Assembly: GCA_973895155.1 (NCBI GenBank)
Contig: OZ316897.1
Span: 23,498,001 to 23,562,000 of the forward strand
Length of the DNA stretch: 64,000 nucleotides
Reading direction: 5' to 3'
Source of the DNA: Marsupella aquatica
Taxonomy: Eukaryota > Marchantiophyta
This document shows, piece by piece, positions 53,340 through 62,169 of this stretch (position 1 is the first letter of the stretch; every line of letters begins with the position of its first letter). The notes beneath the pieces were generated by a model. That model was given only the letters and a program-made list of their open reading frames with translations, did not search any database and was not told the DNA's origin. The position numbers and the translations under genes are program-made.

Positions 53340-54165
53340 TTAATTTGGCCACTACGACAGTGGCCACAGGTAAGCCGGATACTGAAGCCGGCTTCTTCCA
53401 CTTCCTACCCCAAGATTGGCTCCCGGGGTGACTCATGGAGGGGGACATCTCCCCATCTTCTCTATTTGGTGTCAATATTGCTATCGCTGTAAGTACTGGT
53501 GCCGGGGCTGCAACCGTCACTATGTTGCCTATCGGGGGTGCCCCTCGGATTTGGGATTGGGATGGTGGCGCAATACCCATAACAGGTTGTTAGGTACCTG
53601 GTGGGTTGTGGTGAAGGGAAGGGGCTTCCTCATCCTCTGAGCTGAGGTTGACCGCATTCACCACGGACCGCACATGAGTAGATGATGCAACCGATGGGGG
53701 AGAGCGGCTTGAGGGTGCTCGGGGTGGTGTCTTGCTTGTCCTGATGCGGGCGAGTTGGCCATGGGTGCTGCTGGAGGAGGTGCCATGGGGCCCGGTATTC
53801 TCGCGGGAAAGCCGAGTGATGCTGCAATTGATGAAGGTTCGCTTGGGTTCGGACTATCGCCAAACCAACAGTCCAAGAAGGACTGCACTCTGGCAAGGAT
53901 GTCGTCAAAGTGATGATGTTGTAAGTCCATTGTGCTAGGGATCCTGAAGACCTTGTCCGGGAGTCAGGGGAGCGCTTCTCCAAAGCCGAGGTACTTTGAT
54001 CCCTCAAAGAAGAACTCAACGATCTCTTTGTCCCGACAGTACTTGCTCTTGAACGGAACATTAAAGGTCATTGTTGTAGTGAGAATGCCCGTTCAAACGG
54101 ATAAGCCATTCGTAATGCCTTTCGGCTTTGTACTTGCGTGGGTTGTGCTCGGCGAGTGAGGTTGC
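53340..54165 (-). pseudogene. First reading frame of the retroelement, inverted next to the copy D LTR
   Basis: Minus-strand frames read RKYKAERHYEWLIRLNGHSHY, then VPFKSKYWRDKEIVEFFLEG, then DLQHHHFDDILARVQ and a Pro-rich part, ending in a region with VLTAIAILTPNREDGEMSPS. They match 35704-36480. Orientation is opposite to the adjacent gag fragment and LTR, so the junction at about 53330 is a rearrangement. Confidence 0.45.
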
Positions 54166-54224
54166 AAGAGCCGTATTACTTATTACCAACCGTGTTGGCG
54201 GTGTCACAGCGAGTGTCACAGCTA

Positions 54225-55311
54225 TACTACATGAAGGAAAAGTCTCAAGTATTTGAGATCTTCAAGGAGATTGTGGAAAGCCATGGTGGAGCTACAAATT
54301 GGGAAGGAGTTTAAGTGTGTTTGGTCAGATAACGGTGGCGAGTATAAGTCTAATGAGTTTGACCAATTTGGTCAAGACCTTGGCCTCAAGTGTCATTGCA
54401 TTGTACCAGAGACCCCGCAATAGAATGGAGTAGCAAAATGGTTGAATCAGACATTATTGGAGAGAGCATGCAGCATGCTATATAGGTCCAAGTTGTCCAG
54501 TAATTTTTTGGCTAAAGCTGTCAACCAAGCTGCATATGTTTATGACTTGTCATCGCACAGTAGTCAATTGATGCAAACTCCGTTTGAGTTGTGGTACAAG
54601 AGACCTACTGATTACTCTAGACTCCGAGTTTTTGGTTGTGCTCCCTATGTTCATATTCAGTAGACACACAGGTCTAAGTTGGATCCTAAGTCTAAAAAAT
54701 GTATTTTTCTAGGCTTGAGTCCTGGGCAAATTAAGGGACTATAAATTATGGGATCCTGTTGATTGCAAGGCAGTTGTGAACATAAATGTTGTTTTTGACA
54801 AAGAACGGTTGTCAAGACCCCGGAATAATCAAGAGGAACAGGTGGAGGAACCCACTACAGTGGAGCTTGGTGGTGATGAGGAAGCTGCTGGTCCCTCTAG
54901 TAGAGGTGCAATTCCTCATCCAAGGCACTCCACAAGGGCCAATGTTTTTTGCCAACCCCCTAATAGATTTGGTTTTGCAAATCCTCGTGTTCATGTGGTT
55001 GAGCACGACGATGATACCGGTGTTATTTTGCTCACTGAAGATGGAGACCCCTCTAGCTATGAAAAAGCTATGTCCTTTCCAAAGAAGGATAAGTGGATGG
55101 AGGTGATGTTGAAGGAGATGAATTCTTTGAAGAAGAATTCAACTTGGCGCTTAATTGACATGCCTCGTGGGAAGACGCTGATTCCGTGTAGATGATTATA
55201 CAAGAAGAAGCAGGATGGCACCTACAAGGGATGCCTTGTGGCCAAAGGGTACACCCAGAAGGAGGGCTTGGACTACACATAAATTTTTCTCACCAGTTGT
55301 CAAACTCGCTA
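54225..55311 (+). pseudogene. Degenerate Copia pol fragment (integrase to start of reverse transcriptase)
   Basis: Plus-strand frames with stops. The integrase core (CVWSDNGGEYKSNEF, CIVPETPQ*NGVAKWLNQT; LLERACSMLY), the usual FGC...Y segment (LRVFGCAPYVHIQ) and the linker to reverse transcriptase (SYEKAMSFPKKDKWMEVMLK EM, NSTWRLIDMPRGKTLIPCR) come first. The frame after that reads FSPVVKLAT and is then cut at 55312 by the CACTA element. It belongs to a different Copia lineage from the intact copy at 55988-61779. Confidence 0.75.
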
Positions 55312-55634
55312 CACTAGTAGAAAACAATGTATTTTATGACGGAAACAATGACTATTAATCAGGTCTTTTTAACAAAACAATGACGCAATCGTTCTTGTCT
55401 TTCCAGACGCGTCACAACGGACATTTTGGTCACGGTCCTTTTGGACAAATGACGCTAAAAACATGTGGTCATTTCATACTATCCTAAATGACGGTTTTTA
55501 GATATGGTCATAAATGCTGAACGGTCCAAAATGACAACACAAATCACCATCGACGGTCAATTGCCGTTGACCGTCGACGGTCCCCGTACCCAATCACACA
55601 ATGACACATGGCAATCAAAAAACAAATAACATTG

Positions 55635-55756
55635 GTCATTTTGGACTTGTCCAAAATGACGTACATTATATAACAAATCAAATAGTGACACATGGTTCAA
55701 AGAGGATTCACCATTTGGCAATATATTTGGGTCATTTTGGACATGTCCAAAATGAC
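55635..55756. promoter_or_regulatory. Subterminal palindromes of the CACTA element
   Basis: Two 26-bp dyads: 55635-55660 (arms GTCATTTTGGAC / GTCCAAAATGAC, 2-bp spacer) and 55731-55756 (perfect, 13-bp arms GTCATTTTGGACA). Subterminal motifs of CACTA elements are known binding sites of their TNPA-type protein; that these are such sites is inferred. Confidence 0.65.
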
Positions 55757-55987
55757 TATGATATAAACAAGTCATATTTAGACATGTGGTTCAATTAGGA
55801 GGAGACACATAAAGATACACATTAGTCATTAATGACATGTCTTGAATGACATAAAATGAGTCATAGTGGACTTGTTTATAATGACCATGAGAGCGGTCAT
55901 TGTATATGTCATTCTTTGAATCATTTAGTCTATGTCTTTAATGACCATAGTTGAGTCATATTGGTCACAAAGATAGTAGTGGATAAT

Positions 55988-56134
55988 TGTTATGAATACA
56001 CAAGATGATAGTAGTCAATAATCCCCACTCACTTCCATTATGCCAAGGACTTATATAGTCCAGAAGGGTTAACATGGTTGGGTTAATGTTAACCTATCCT
56101 ATACTAGGGTTAAGTCATATTATGGGTTATAACA
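55988..56134 (-). repeat. 3' LTR of the intact Copia
   Basis: 147 bp, TGTTATAACC...TTCATAACA on the minus strand, with a purine tract next to it at 56135-56145. Confidence 0.95.
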
Positions 56135-56472
56135 CTTCCCCTTGGTTACTTGGACGGGTGTCAAGGAACCACACATTTAACCCTAGTTTAAAAGTGGGAG
56201 TCACTTATGATGTAGCCTCATCAAACCTTGCTGCTTTCCTCTCAAGGAAGAGTACTACCATCATTACAATTTGTGGTCCCTAATTCAGAAAGTCTCTAAT
56301 GTGTATGCTCTAAGTCTAAAAGTAGCCTATTACTGTCTAAGCCAGTGGGCTAATAGTAAGTAAGCGTTTATTTGTTACTCTAGTCGGGGTAGTATTGTAT
56401 TCATGATGGGGGAACATGTGTCTCTCTGTAAACTGTTCGTTAGATACTACGATTTAGTAGTTTGTCGAGGTT

Positions 56473-59400
56473 CTACTTCGATTTTGCGTTGGCTGTGTGT
56501 TCGTGTCGGGAGTTGTCGTTAGTCGAGGAGGTTAGGGAGGAGAGACGATGCATTCCAATGGCGCTGACGTGCTTTCGATGTGTAGTCGCTGGTAGCGGCT
56601 TGGTGAAGAGGTCGGCGCAATTGTCTTGTGAGCTTATCCACTTTACTTGTATTTGCTTTCCGCTGTGTTCGTGCGTAAAGAAAAATTTCGGGTCTATGTG
56701 CTTGGTTCGATCGGTCTTCATGTAGCCTGTAACTATCTGGTCGACGCATGCCCTATTGTCCTCGTAGATGGTGGTTGGATTTGTGAGTAAGGTTTTTCCT
56801 GTCTGTTTGAGTATATGTGTGATTATACTACGGAGCCAAATCGCTTCGCGGCATGCCTCATAGAGGGCAATTACTTCGGCGTGATTCGATGACGTTGTGG
56901 TTAGGCTCTGCTTCGTGCTTCTCCAAGATATGGCGGTTTTACCCTGCAAGAAGACGTATCCTGTCTGCGACTTTGAATCTTGGGGGTCTGAGAGGTATCC
57001 AGCGTCCGCGTATCCTGTAAGTTCATCCTCGCTTTCGTTGGGGAAGAATAGTCCCATGTCAATTGTTCCTTGGAGGTATCGGAATACTCGTTTTATGCCG
57101 TTCCAGTGGCGTATTGTCGGGTGCGCGCTATGTCGTGCGAGGAGGCTCACTGCAAAGGATATATCCGGTCGGGTGTTGTTGGCCAGGTAAAGGAGGGCTC
57201 CGATAGCCGATAAGTATGGCTTATCTGAATCTAGTATTGGTTCGTTGTCCTGTCTTTGCCTGAACATGTCCTTCGCAGTGTCTAAGGATCTCAGCTCCAT
57301 TGGTGTTGATACCGGGTATGCCTTTTGCATATTGAATTGTTGGAGGATTTTGTTTGTATAGGTAGACTGGCTAATGAATGTGCCTGTCTGTAGGTGATCG
57401 AACTGAAGGCCGAGGCAGTAAGTCGGTTCTCCCAGTTCTTTCATCTCGAAAATGCCCTTCATTGTGTTGATTGTTTGTCGTAATAGTCGTTGTGTACCGA
57501 AGAGATTAATGTCATCGACATATAGCGCTAACACGACGAACTCTGTGTCTACTCTTTTGATGAATATACAGGGCGCTATGTCTTCTGTAATAAATCCGAG
57601 TGCTTGTATTTCGGTTTTAAATTTCTGGTACCATATACGGCCGCTTTGTTTCAGGCCGTTTATGGATTTCAATACTTGCACAGCAAATGCCTGCTGTCCA
57701 GTCCTTCGTTTTCCGGGGTACTGGAGTGGTGCTTTCTGTGTGTTGCCACTGCTCAACACAAGGCCTTTACAATCATCATTAGGGATAATCTGGTCAATTC
57801 CCGACTTCATATCCTTGCTCAGGTTCGGGTATTGCTTCCCCTGAATGTGTTCTGCCACTCTTTCGAGTAATTCCTTTGGTGCTTTCATATGAATTTCGGA
57901 GTCTAAGACTCCATATAGGTATGCCGTTACTACGTCCATAAGGATATTGCATAATTGGTGTTTGCGAGAGAAAGCAATTAAATACCTGAATGTCGTCACG
58001 TCCATTACTGGTGAATATGTTAGATCATAGTCCCTGCCTGGGATCTGGGTGTATCCTTTTGCTACTAATCGCGCTCTGTATCTGATAACATCACCTTTTG
58101 CATTTCGCTTTTTAATGAACGTAAATCGGCTGTCTGTATAGTCATTGTTAGGATCAACTTGTTTGACTGGTCCGAAGACTTGTCGATGGATTAGTGCATC
58201 CATTTCTGTGTCAATGGCCTCTTTCCAGTGTGGCCAATCTGACCTTGTTTGTGCTTCTTTGATTGTTAAAGGGTCCGAAGTATCATTGGTTATTTCTTGA
58301 GCTATATGGTAAGCAAATTGTTCGTCGACAGTAGTGTTTTGTCTCGTGTAAATTTGTCCTGTATGCTTATACTGAATTGACATCTCCTCATTACCCGATA
58401 TGTCTGGTGTCTCGGATTCATTATTAATGAAGTGAAAAGTAGTTTCAGGAATTACCTGATGGGGGCGTCTTTGGCGGGGTCGGGTATCATGTGATCCTGG
58501 TGGCCTACCTCTTTTCGCCTTAGGGGCAGCTACTGTTGCTGGAGGAGTATTCATTTGTACTCTGGCTGGTACATTGGTTGCCTCGTTGTGGGATTTTGTA
58601 ACATTTGCTGCATCATTAAATGCATCTGGGATCTTATCCAGCATCTCGTGGAGGTGGAGTAATCGTCTAACTTCTGCATCCGTTTGTTTCGTCCTCGGGT
58701 CCTGGTTGAGTAAGTTTCTGCTGTTCCAGTTGATCTGGTGTGGGTGCAAGTCCCCTGTCATTTGTTTGTCTATGCTTAGGGTGGGAAAAGTGTCTTCGTA
58801 AAAATGACAATCTGTATGTCTGGCCTTAAACACATCGGCTGTTGTCGGTTCCAGGTAGCGAATGATCGAGGATGAGTCATTTCCGATGTAGATTCCTTCT
58901 TGTCTTTGAGGTCCGATTTTTGTACGCTTGGGTCCCAGTATTGGGACCATGACTTTGCATCCAAATACCCGCAGGTGTGACAGGTCTGGAGGTAGTCCGA
59001 ACGCTAAGTGGTGTGGAGTCTTTGTGTTGAACGCCGATGGTCTGTATTGAAGCAGTGTGGCAGCATGGAGGACTGCGTGTCCCCATGTGGATAGGGGTAA
59101 CTTTGAATTCATTAACAGGGGTCTGGTTATCATCTGTATACGCTTGATAACGGATTCTGCCATTCCGTTTTGGAAATGGACATATGGGACTGAGTATTCA
59201 GTGTCAATGCCCGCTGCCCAGCAAAACTCATCGAATGCTTTTGAGGTGAATTCCCCTGCACCATCCACTCTCAGTTTCCGAATTGGATGTTCTGGGAATT
59301 GTGCTTTAAGCTTTAGAATGTTGGCCAGTATCCTAGCGAAGACCAAGTTGCGTGTAGAGAGTAGAGATACTTGCAGCCATTTGGTCGAAGAGTCGATGAT

Positions 59401-61086
59401 GGCCAGGAAATACTTAAACGGTCCACTTGGTGGGTGGATCGGGCCGCATACATCTGCGTTCAGGTGTTCCAGGAAGTTCGGGATGGCATAGATTGTCTTC
59501 TGTATTTGTGGGCGTGTAATCAGCTTCCCCTGAGAGCACGCCAGGCATTGCCTTTGTTTTGTTGATGGGTTGACTCCTTGGGGGATTCCACGGGAGTCAT
59601 GAATAATTCTGCGGTACATGTTTACTCCGGGGTGTCCCAGTCGACAGTGCCATAAGTATGTGATATCAGGTAAGTCTGCAGTGACATAGTGAGCTTGAAT
59701 TTGAGTTGCGTAGAGGCCTGGTGGTATAAGGGGTAAGGTTTCTTTAATATGTATACCTTGTTCGGTAACCTCCACGATTTGGAGGGTATCTTCCTCGTCT
59801 ATTTTCACTGTGCGCAGTTGATATTTATTTGCGACTATGTCTCGGAAGCTGATGAGGTTCCTTGTAGCTCGCGGGGCGAATATCGCTGCTTCGATGGCGA
59901 GTGCAGTGCCTCCTGGGAATATTACCGTGGCTGTGCCTTTACCCTCCTCAATCTGGTTTGTGCCTGAAATGGTGGTCATATGCCGGGCTGATGGGGTAAT
60001 TGAGTGGAAATATTTCTTGTCCTTTAGTATTGTATGAGACGTACCGCTGTCAATTATGCCCAGATTGGGGTCTTGTAGTGTGTAGGGTCCTCTTGCTGGA
60101 GTTACTATGTGGGTCTCCACTTCATGAGGTTGTTCGGGGTCTTTGTAGGTGGCTATTGCTTCTTCTAGCTCCATGTAGTTCCCTGCTGGGTTTTGTTTGA
60201 GTCTAGCTCTTGATTCTGTATGTTTCCTGGCTATTTGGTCCGATGCCCAACAATTTTTCTTCAGGTGTCCTATTTTTCCGCATCGGTAGCACATCCTGTC
60301 ATCTTTGGTGTTGTCCGATGCATTATCACTCATCCTGCCTCTGCCGCCTACTCCCCTGCCTCTTGTGTTGTATGATTGTCGATATCCTCGACCTCTGTAG
60401 GATTGGTTTCTACCTCTGCCTTGGTATCCGCCTCTGCCTCTTGGTCGGCCTCGTCCCATGTTATCTCGCTGATAGTAATTTATCTCTGGTTTGTGTGGTG
60501 GTGGTTCTGTTCCCGCAGGTCTTTTTCGGGCGTTTTGCATGGCGACCACCTGTTGCTTCTCTTCTACAAGTAAATGTGCGATAAGATCTGAATATGTGGT
60601 GAATTGCATATTTCGGTACTGTGTACCGAGTGCAATGTTTGATTCGGGGAATGTACTCAGTGTCTTGTCGATCTTATCTGCGTCTGGGACTGGATGGCCG
60701 CAGAGTTCTAGTTGAGAGGTAATTTTAAATAGAGCGCTGTTGTAGTTAGCAATGGAAGTATGATCCATCACTCGTAGGTTGTACCAATCGCGGCGAGCCT
60801 CAGGAAGCCATATTTCGCGCATATGGTCGAATCGGGCCTTTAACTTGTCCCACAGGAGTCGTGGATTGACTTCGTTCATGTATTGGGATTTTAGTGAGGG
60901 AACCAAGTGCTGGCGCAAAAGGAACACGGCCTTGGCCTTCTGTTGTAGAGTCAGATTTTGGTCTGTGATTAATGTATCTTCAAGCTCCAACGATGCGAAG
61001 TATGTTTCCGCATCTACGGCCCATGTCAAGTAGTTGCTGCCGTCTACTAGTAGGGCTGGGAAATGTAACTTCTCCAATGTTGCCAT
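56473..61086 (-). CDS. Copia Gag-Pol polyprotein (1537 residues, intact)
   Basis: Domains in order: Gag of the UBN2/Copia type (residues 1-200), an RGG-rich stretch (211-250), a CCHC zinc knuckle CYRCGKIGHLKKNC (266-279), and aspartic protease DSGTSH (346-351). The pre-integrase HHCC region (LWHCRLGHPG...CLACSQGK, about 479-520) is followed by integrase with D545, D608 and E644 in LNADVCGP, RVDGAGEF and NGMAES. Reverse transcriptase has LTYSPVMDVTTFRYL and the catalytic YVDD in LALYVDDINLFG. RNase H has GYADAGYLSD and TTTSSNHAEVIAL. Length and order are those of autonomous Copia elements. Starts at ATG 61086, which is 534 bp inside the 5' LTR. Confidence 0.95.
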   Translation of the reverse strand: MATLEKLHFPALLVDGSNYLTWAVDAETYFASLELEDTLITDQNLTLQQKAKAVFLLRQHLVPSLKSQYMNEVNPRLLWDKLKARFDHMREIWLPEARRDWYNLRVMDHTSIANYNSALFKITSQLELCGHPVPDADKIDKTLSTFPESNIALGTQYRNMQFTTYSDLIAHLLVEEKQQVVAMQNARKRPAGTEPPPHKPEINYYQRDNMGRGRPRGRGGYQGRGRNQSYRGRGYRQSYNTRGRGVGGRGRMSDNASDNTKDDRMCYRCGKIGHLKKNCWASDQIARKHTESRARLKQNPAGNYMELEEAIATYKDPEQPHEVETHIVTPARGPYTLQDPNLGIIDSGTSHTILKDKKYFHSITPSARHMTTISGTNQIEEGKGTATVIFPGGTALAIEAAIFAPRATRNLISFRDIVANKYQLRTVKIDEEDTLQIVEVTEQGIHIKETLPLIPPGLYATQIQAHYVTADLPDITYLWHCRLGHPGVNMYRRIIHDSRGIPQGVNPSTKQRQCLACSQGKLITRPQIQKTIYAIPNFLEHLNADVCGPIHPPSGPFKYFLAIIDSSTKWLQVSLLSTRNLVFARILANILKLKAQFPEHPIRKLRVDGAGEFTSKAFDEFCWAAGIDTEYSVPYVHFQNGMAESVIKRIQMITRPLLMNSKLPLSTWGHAVLHAATLLQYRPSAFNTKTPHHLAFGLPPDLSHLRVFGCKVMVPILGPKRTKIGPQRQEGIYIGNDSSSIIRYLEPTTADVFKARHTDCHFYEDTFPTLSIDKQMTGDLHPHQINWNSRNLLNQDPRTKQTDAEVRRLLHLHEMLDKIPDAFNDAANVTKSHNEATNVPARVQMNTPPATVAAPKAKRGRPPGSHDTRPRQRRPHQVIPETTFHFINNESETPDISGNEEMSIQYKHTGQIYTRQNTTVDEQFAYHIAQEITNDTSDPLTIKEAQTRSDWPHWKEAIDTEMDALIHRQVFGPVKQVDPNNDYTDSRFTFIKKRNAKGDVIRYRARLVAKGYTQIPGRDYDLTYSPVMDVTTFRYLIAFSRKHQLCNILMDVVTAYLYGVLDSEIHMKAPKELLERVAEHIQGKQYPNLSKDMKSGIDQIIPNDDCKGLVLSSGNTQKAPLQYPGKRRTGQQAFAVQVLKSINGLKQSGRIWYQKFKTEIQALGFITEDIAPCIFIKRVDTEFVVLALYVDDINLFGTQRLLRQTINTMKGIFEMKELGEPTYCLGLQFDHLQTGTFISQSTYTNKILQQFNMQKAYPVSTPMELRSLDTAKDMFRQRQDNEPILDSDKPYLSAIGALLYLANNTRPDISFAVSLLARHSAHPTIRHWNGIKRVFRYLQGTIDMGLFFPNESEDELTGYADAGYLSDPQDSKSQTGYVFLQGKTAISWRSTKQSLTTTSSNHAEVIALYEACREAIWLRSIITHILKQTGKTLLTNPTTIYEDNRACVDQIVTGYMKTDRTKHIDPKFFFTHEHSGKQIQVKWISSQDNCADLFTKPLPATTHRKHVSAIGMHRLSSLTSSTNDNSRHEHTANAKSK

Positions 61087-61632
61087 GTCTATTTCGCCTG
61101 ATTTTGGGCCTTATAAATATATGGTGTTCCTTTGTATCAAATGCCTATGACTTTCGCCTTGTCCCGCCCGATCGATCGGCTGTTGTGATGGATCAAGTTA
61201 ACCAAAAGAAAGAGAAACGATAGCGATCCTTTCGCTCAAGGCACGGGACTCATCTGCCCCTTGAATCGCATCCAAATTGTCCCCGATGGAGTTCGTTCGT
61301 ATGTCCTTGTGTGCGGTCCTCAAAGTTTTCAGTTTTCGCCAATGTCTTTTATTTTGTTTTTCGCGTCTCGTCGCGTTGTCTCCTTCGTTCAAGGTTGAGA
61401 ATCTTCGCTCGTGATTAGGCTCGACGCTCTATGGCCAGTTCTTTGTTCTTCGATCATAAGCTTGTTTTCTCTATTCTCGGGAGGTAGTTAGGCGGTTATT
61501 CTCGCCATTAGAGCAAAAAACACACAACATTGTGTTGTTTTCTTTGTGTGGACCTCGATCTATTGAGTTGTCAGATTTTGGGGAGGGAGCACATGTAAAA
61601 AAAATGTAATTGAGCAAGTCGCGCTGATAACG

Positions 61633-61779
61633 TGTTATGAATACACAAGATGATAGTAGTCAATAATCCCCACTCACTTCCATTATGCCAAGGACTTATA
61701 TAGTCCAGAAGGGTTAACATGGTTGGGTTAATGTTAACCTATCCTATACTAGGGTTAAGTCATATTATGGGTTATAACA
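61633..61779 (-). repeat. 5' LTR of the intact Copia
   Basis: 147 bp, identical to the 3' LTR. The primer-binding site lies at 61620-61632 on the minus strand. Confidence 0.95.
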
Positions 61780-62169
61780 ATAATGACCATTACATCAATC
61801 ATTCTAGCCAGTCATTTAGGTGAAATATTCAATGATTTGGAGAAATTCAAATTTAAGTGATCATGATAAATAATATTTCATGTCATTCAAAAATCATACA
61901 TTACAAAGCCATTCAATAGATTTGCTGAATGAAAACTTAAAGAAACATTCCATATATATCACAAATCCAATTGACATTCATACAAGATACCTTCATAAGT
62001 CTCACAGTAACTATTGAACTCAATACAAATTTATGAAACAAAATTACATTGGCATCAATAATATTAGATTGTCAATTGTTACAACCTGACATACCAATCA
62101 CTCTGCATGTTTTATAGAAAAATAGAGCTGATTCTATCATGTCTAGTGTTTCTTGACAGAGTGCTATTT

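Larger units (their letters stand above)
55988..61779 (-). mobile_element. Complete, young Copia LTR retrotransposon
   Basis: 147-bp LTRs (55988-56134 and 61633-61779) are identical as read. A 5-bp target duplication ATAAT flanks the element (55983-55987 and 61780-61784). On the minus strand the 5' LTR is followed by CGTTATCAGCGCG (primer site, 61632-61620) and the 3' LTR is preceded by CCAAGGGGAAG (purine tract). One uninterrupted frame encodes the whole polyprotein. Everything visible is compatible with recent or current mobility. Confidence 0.95.
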
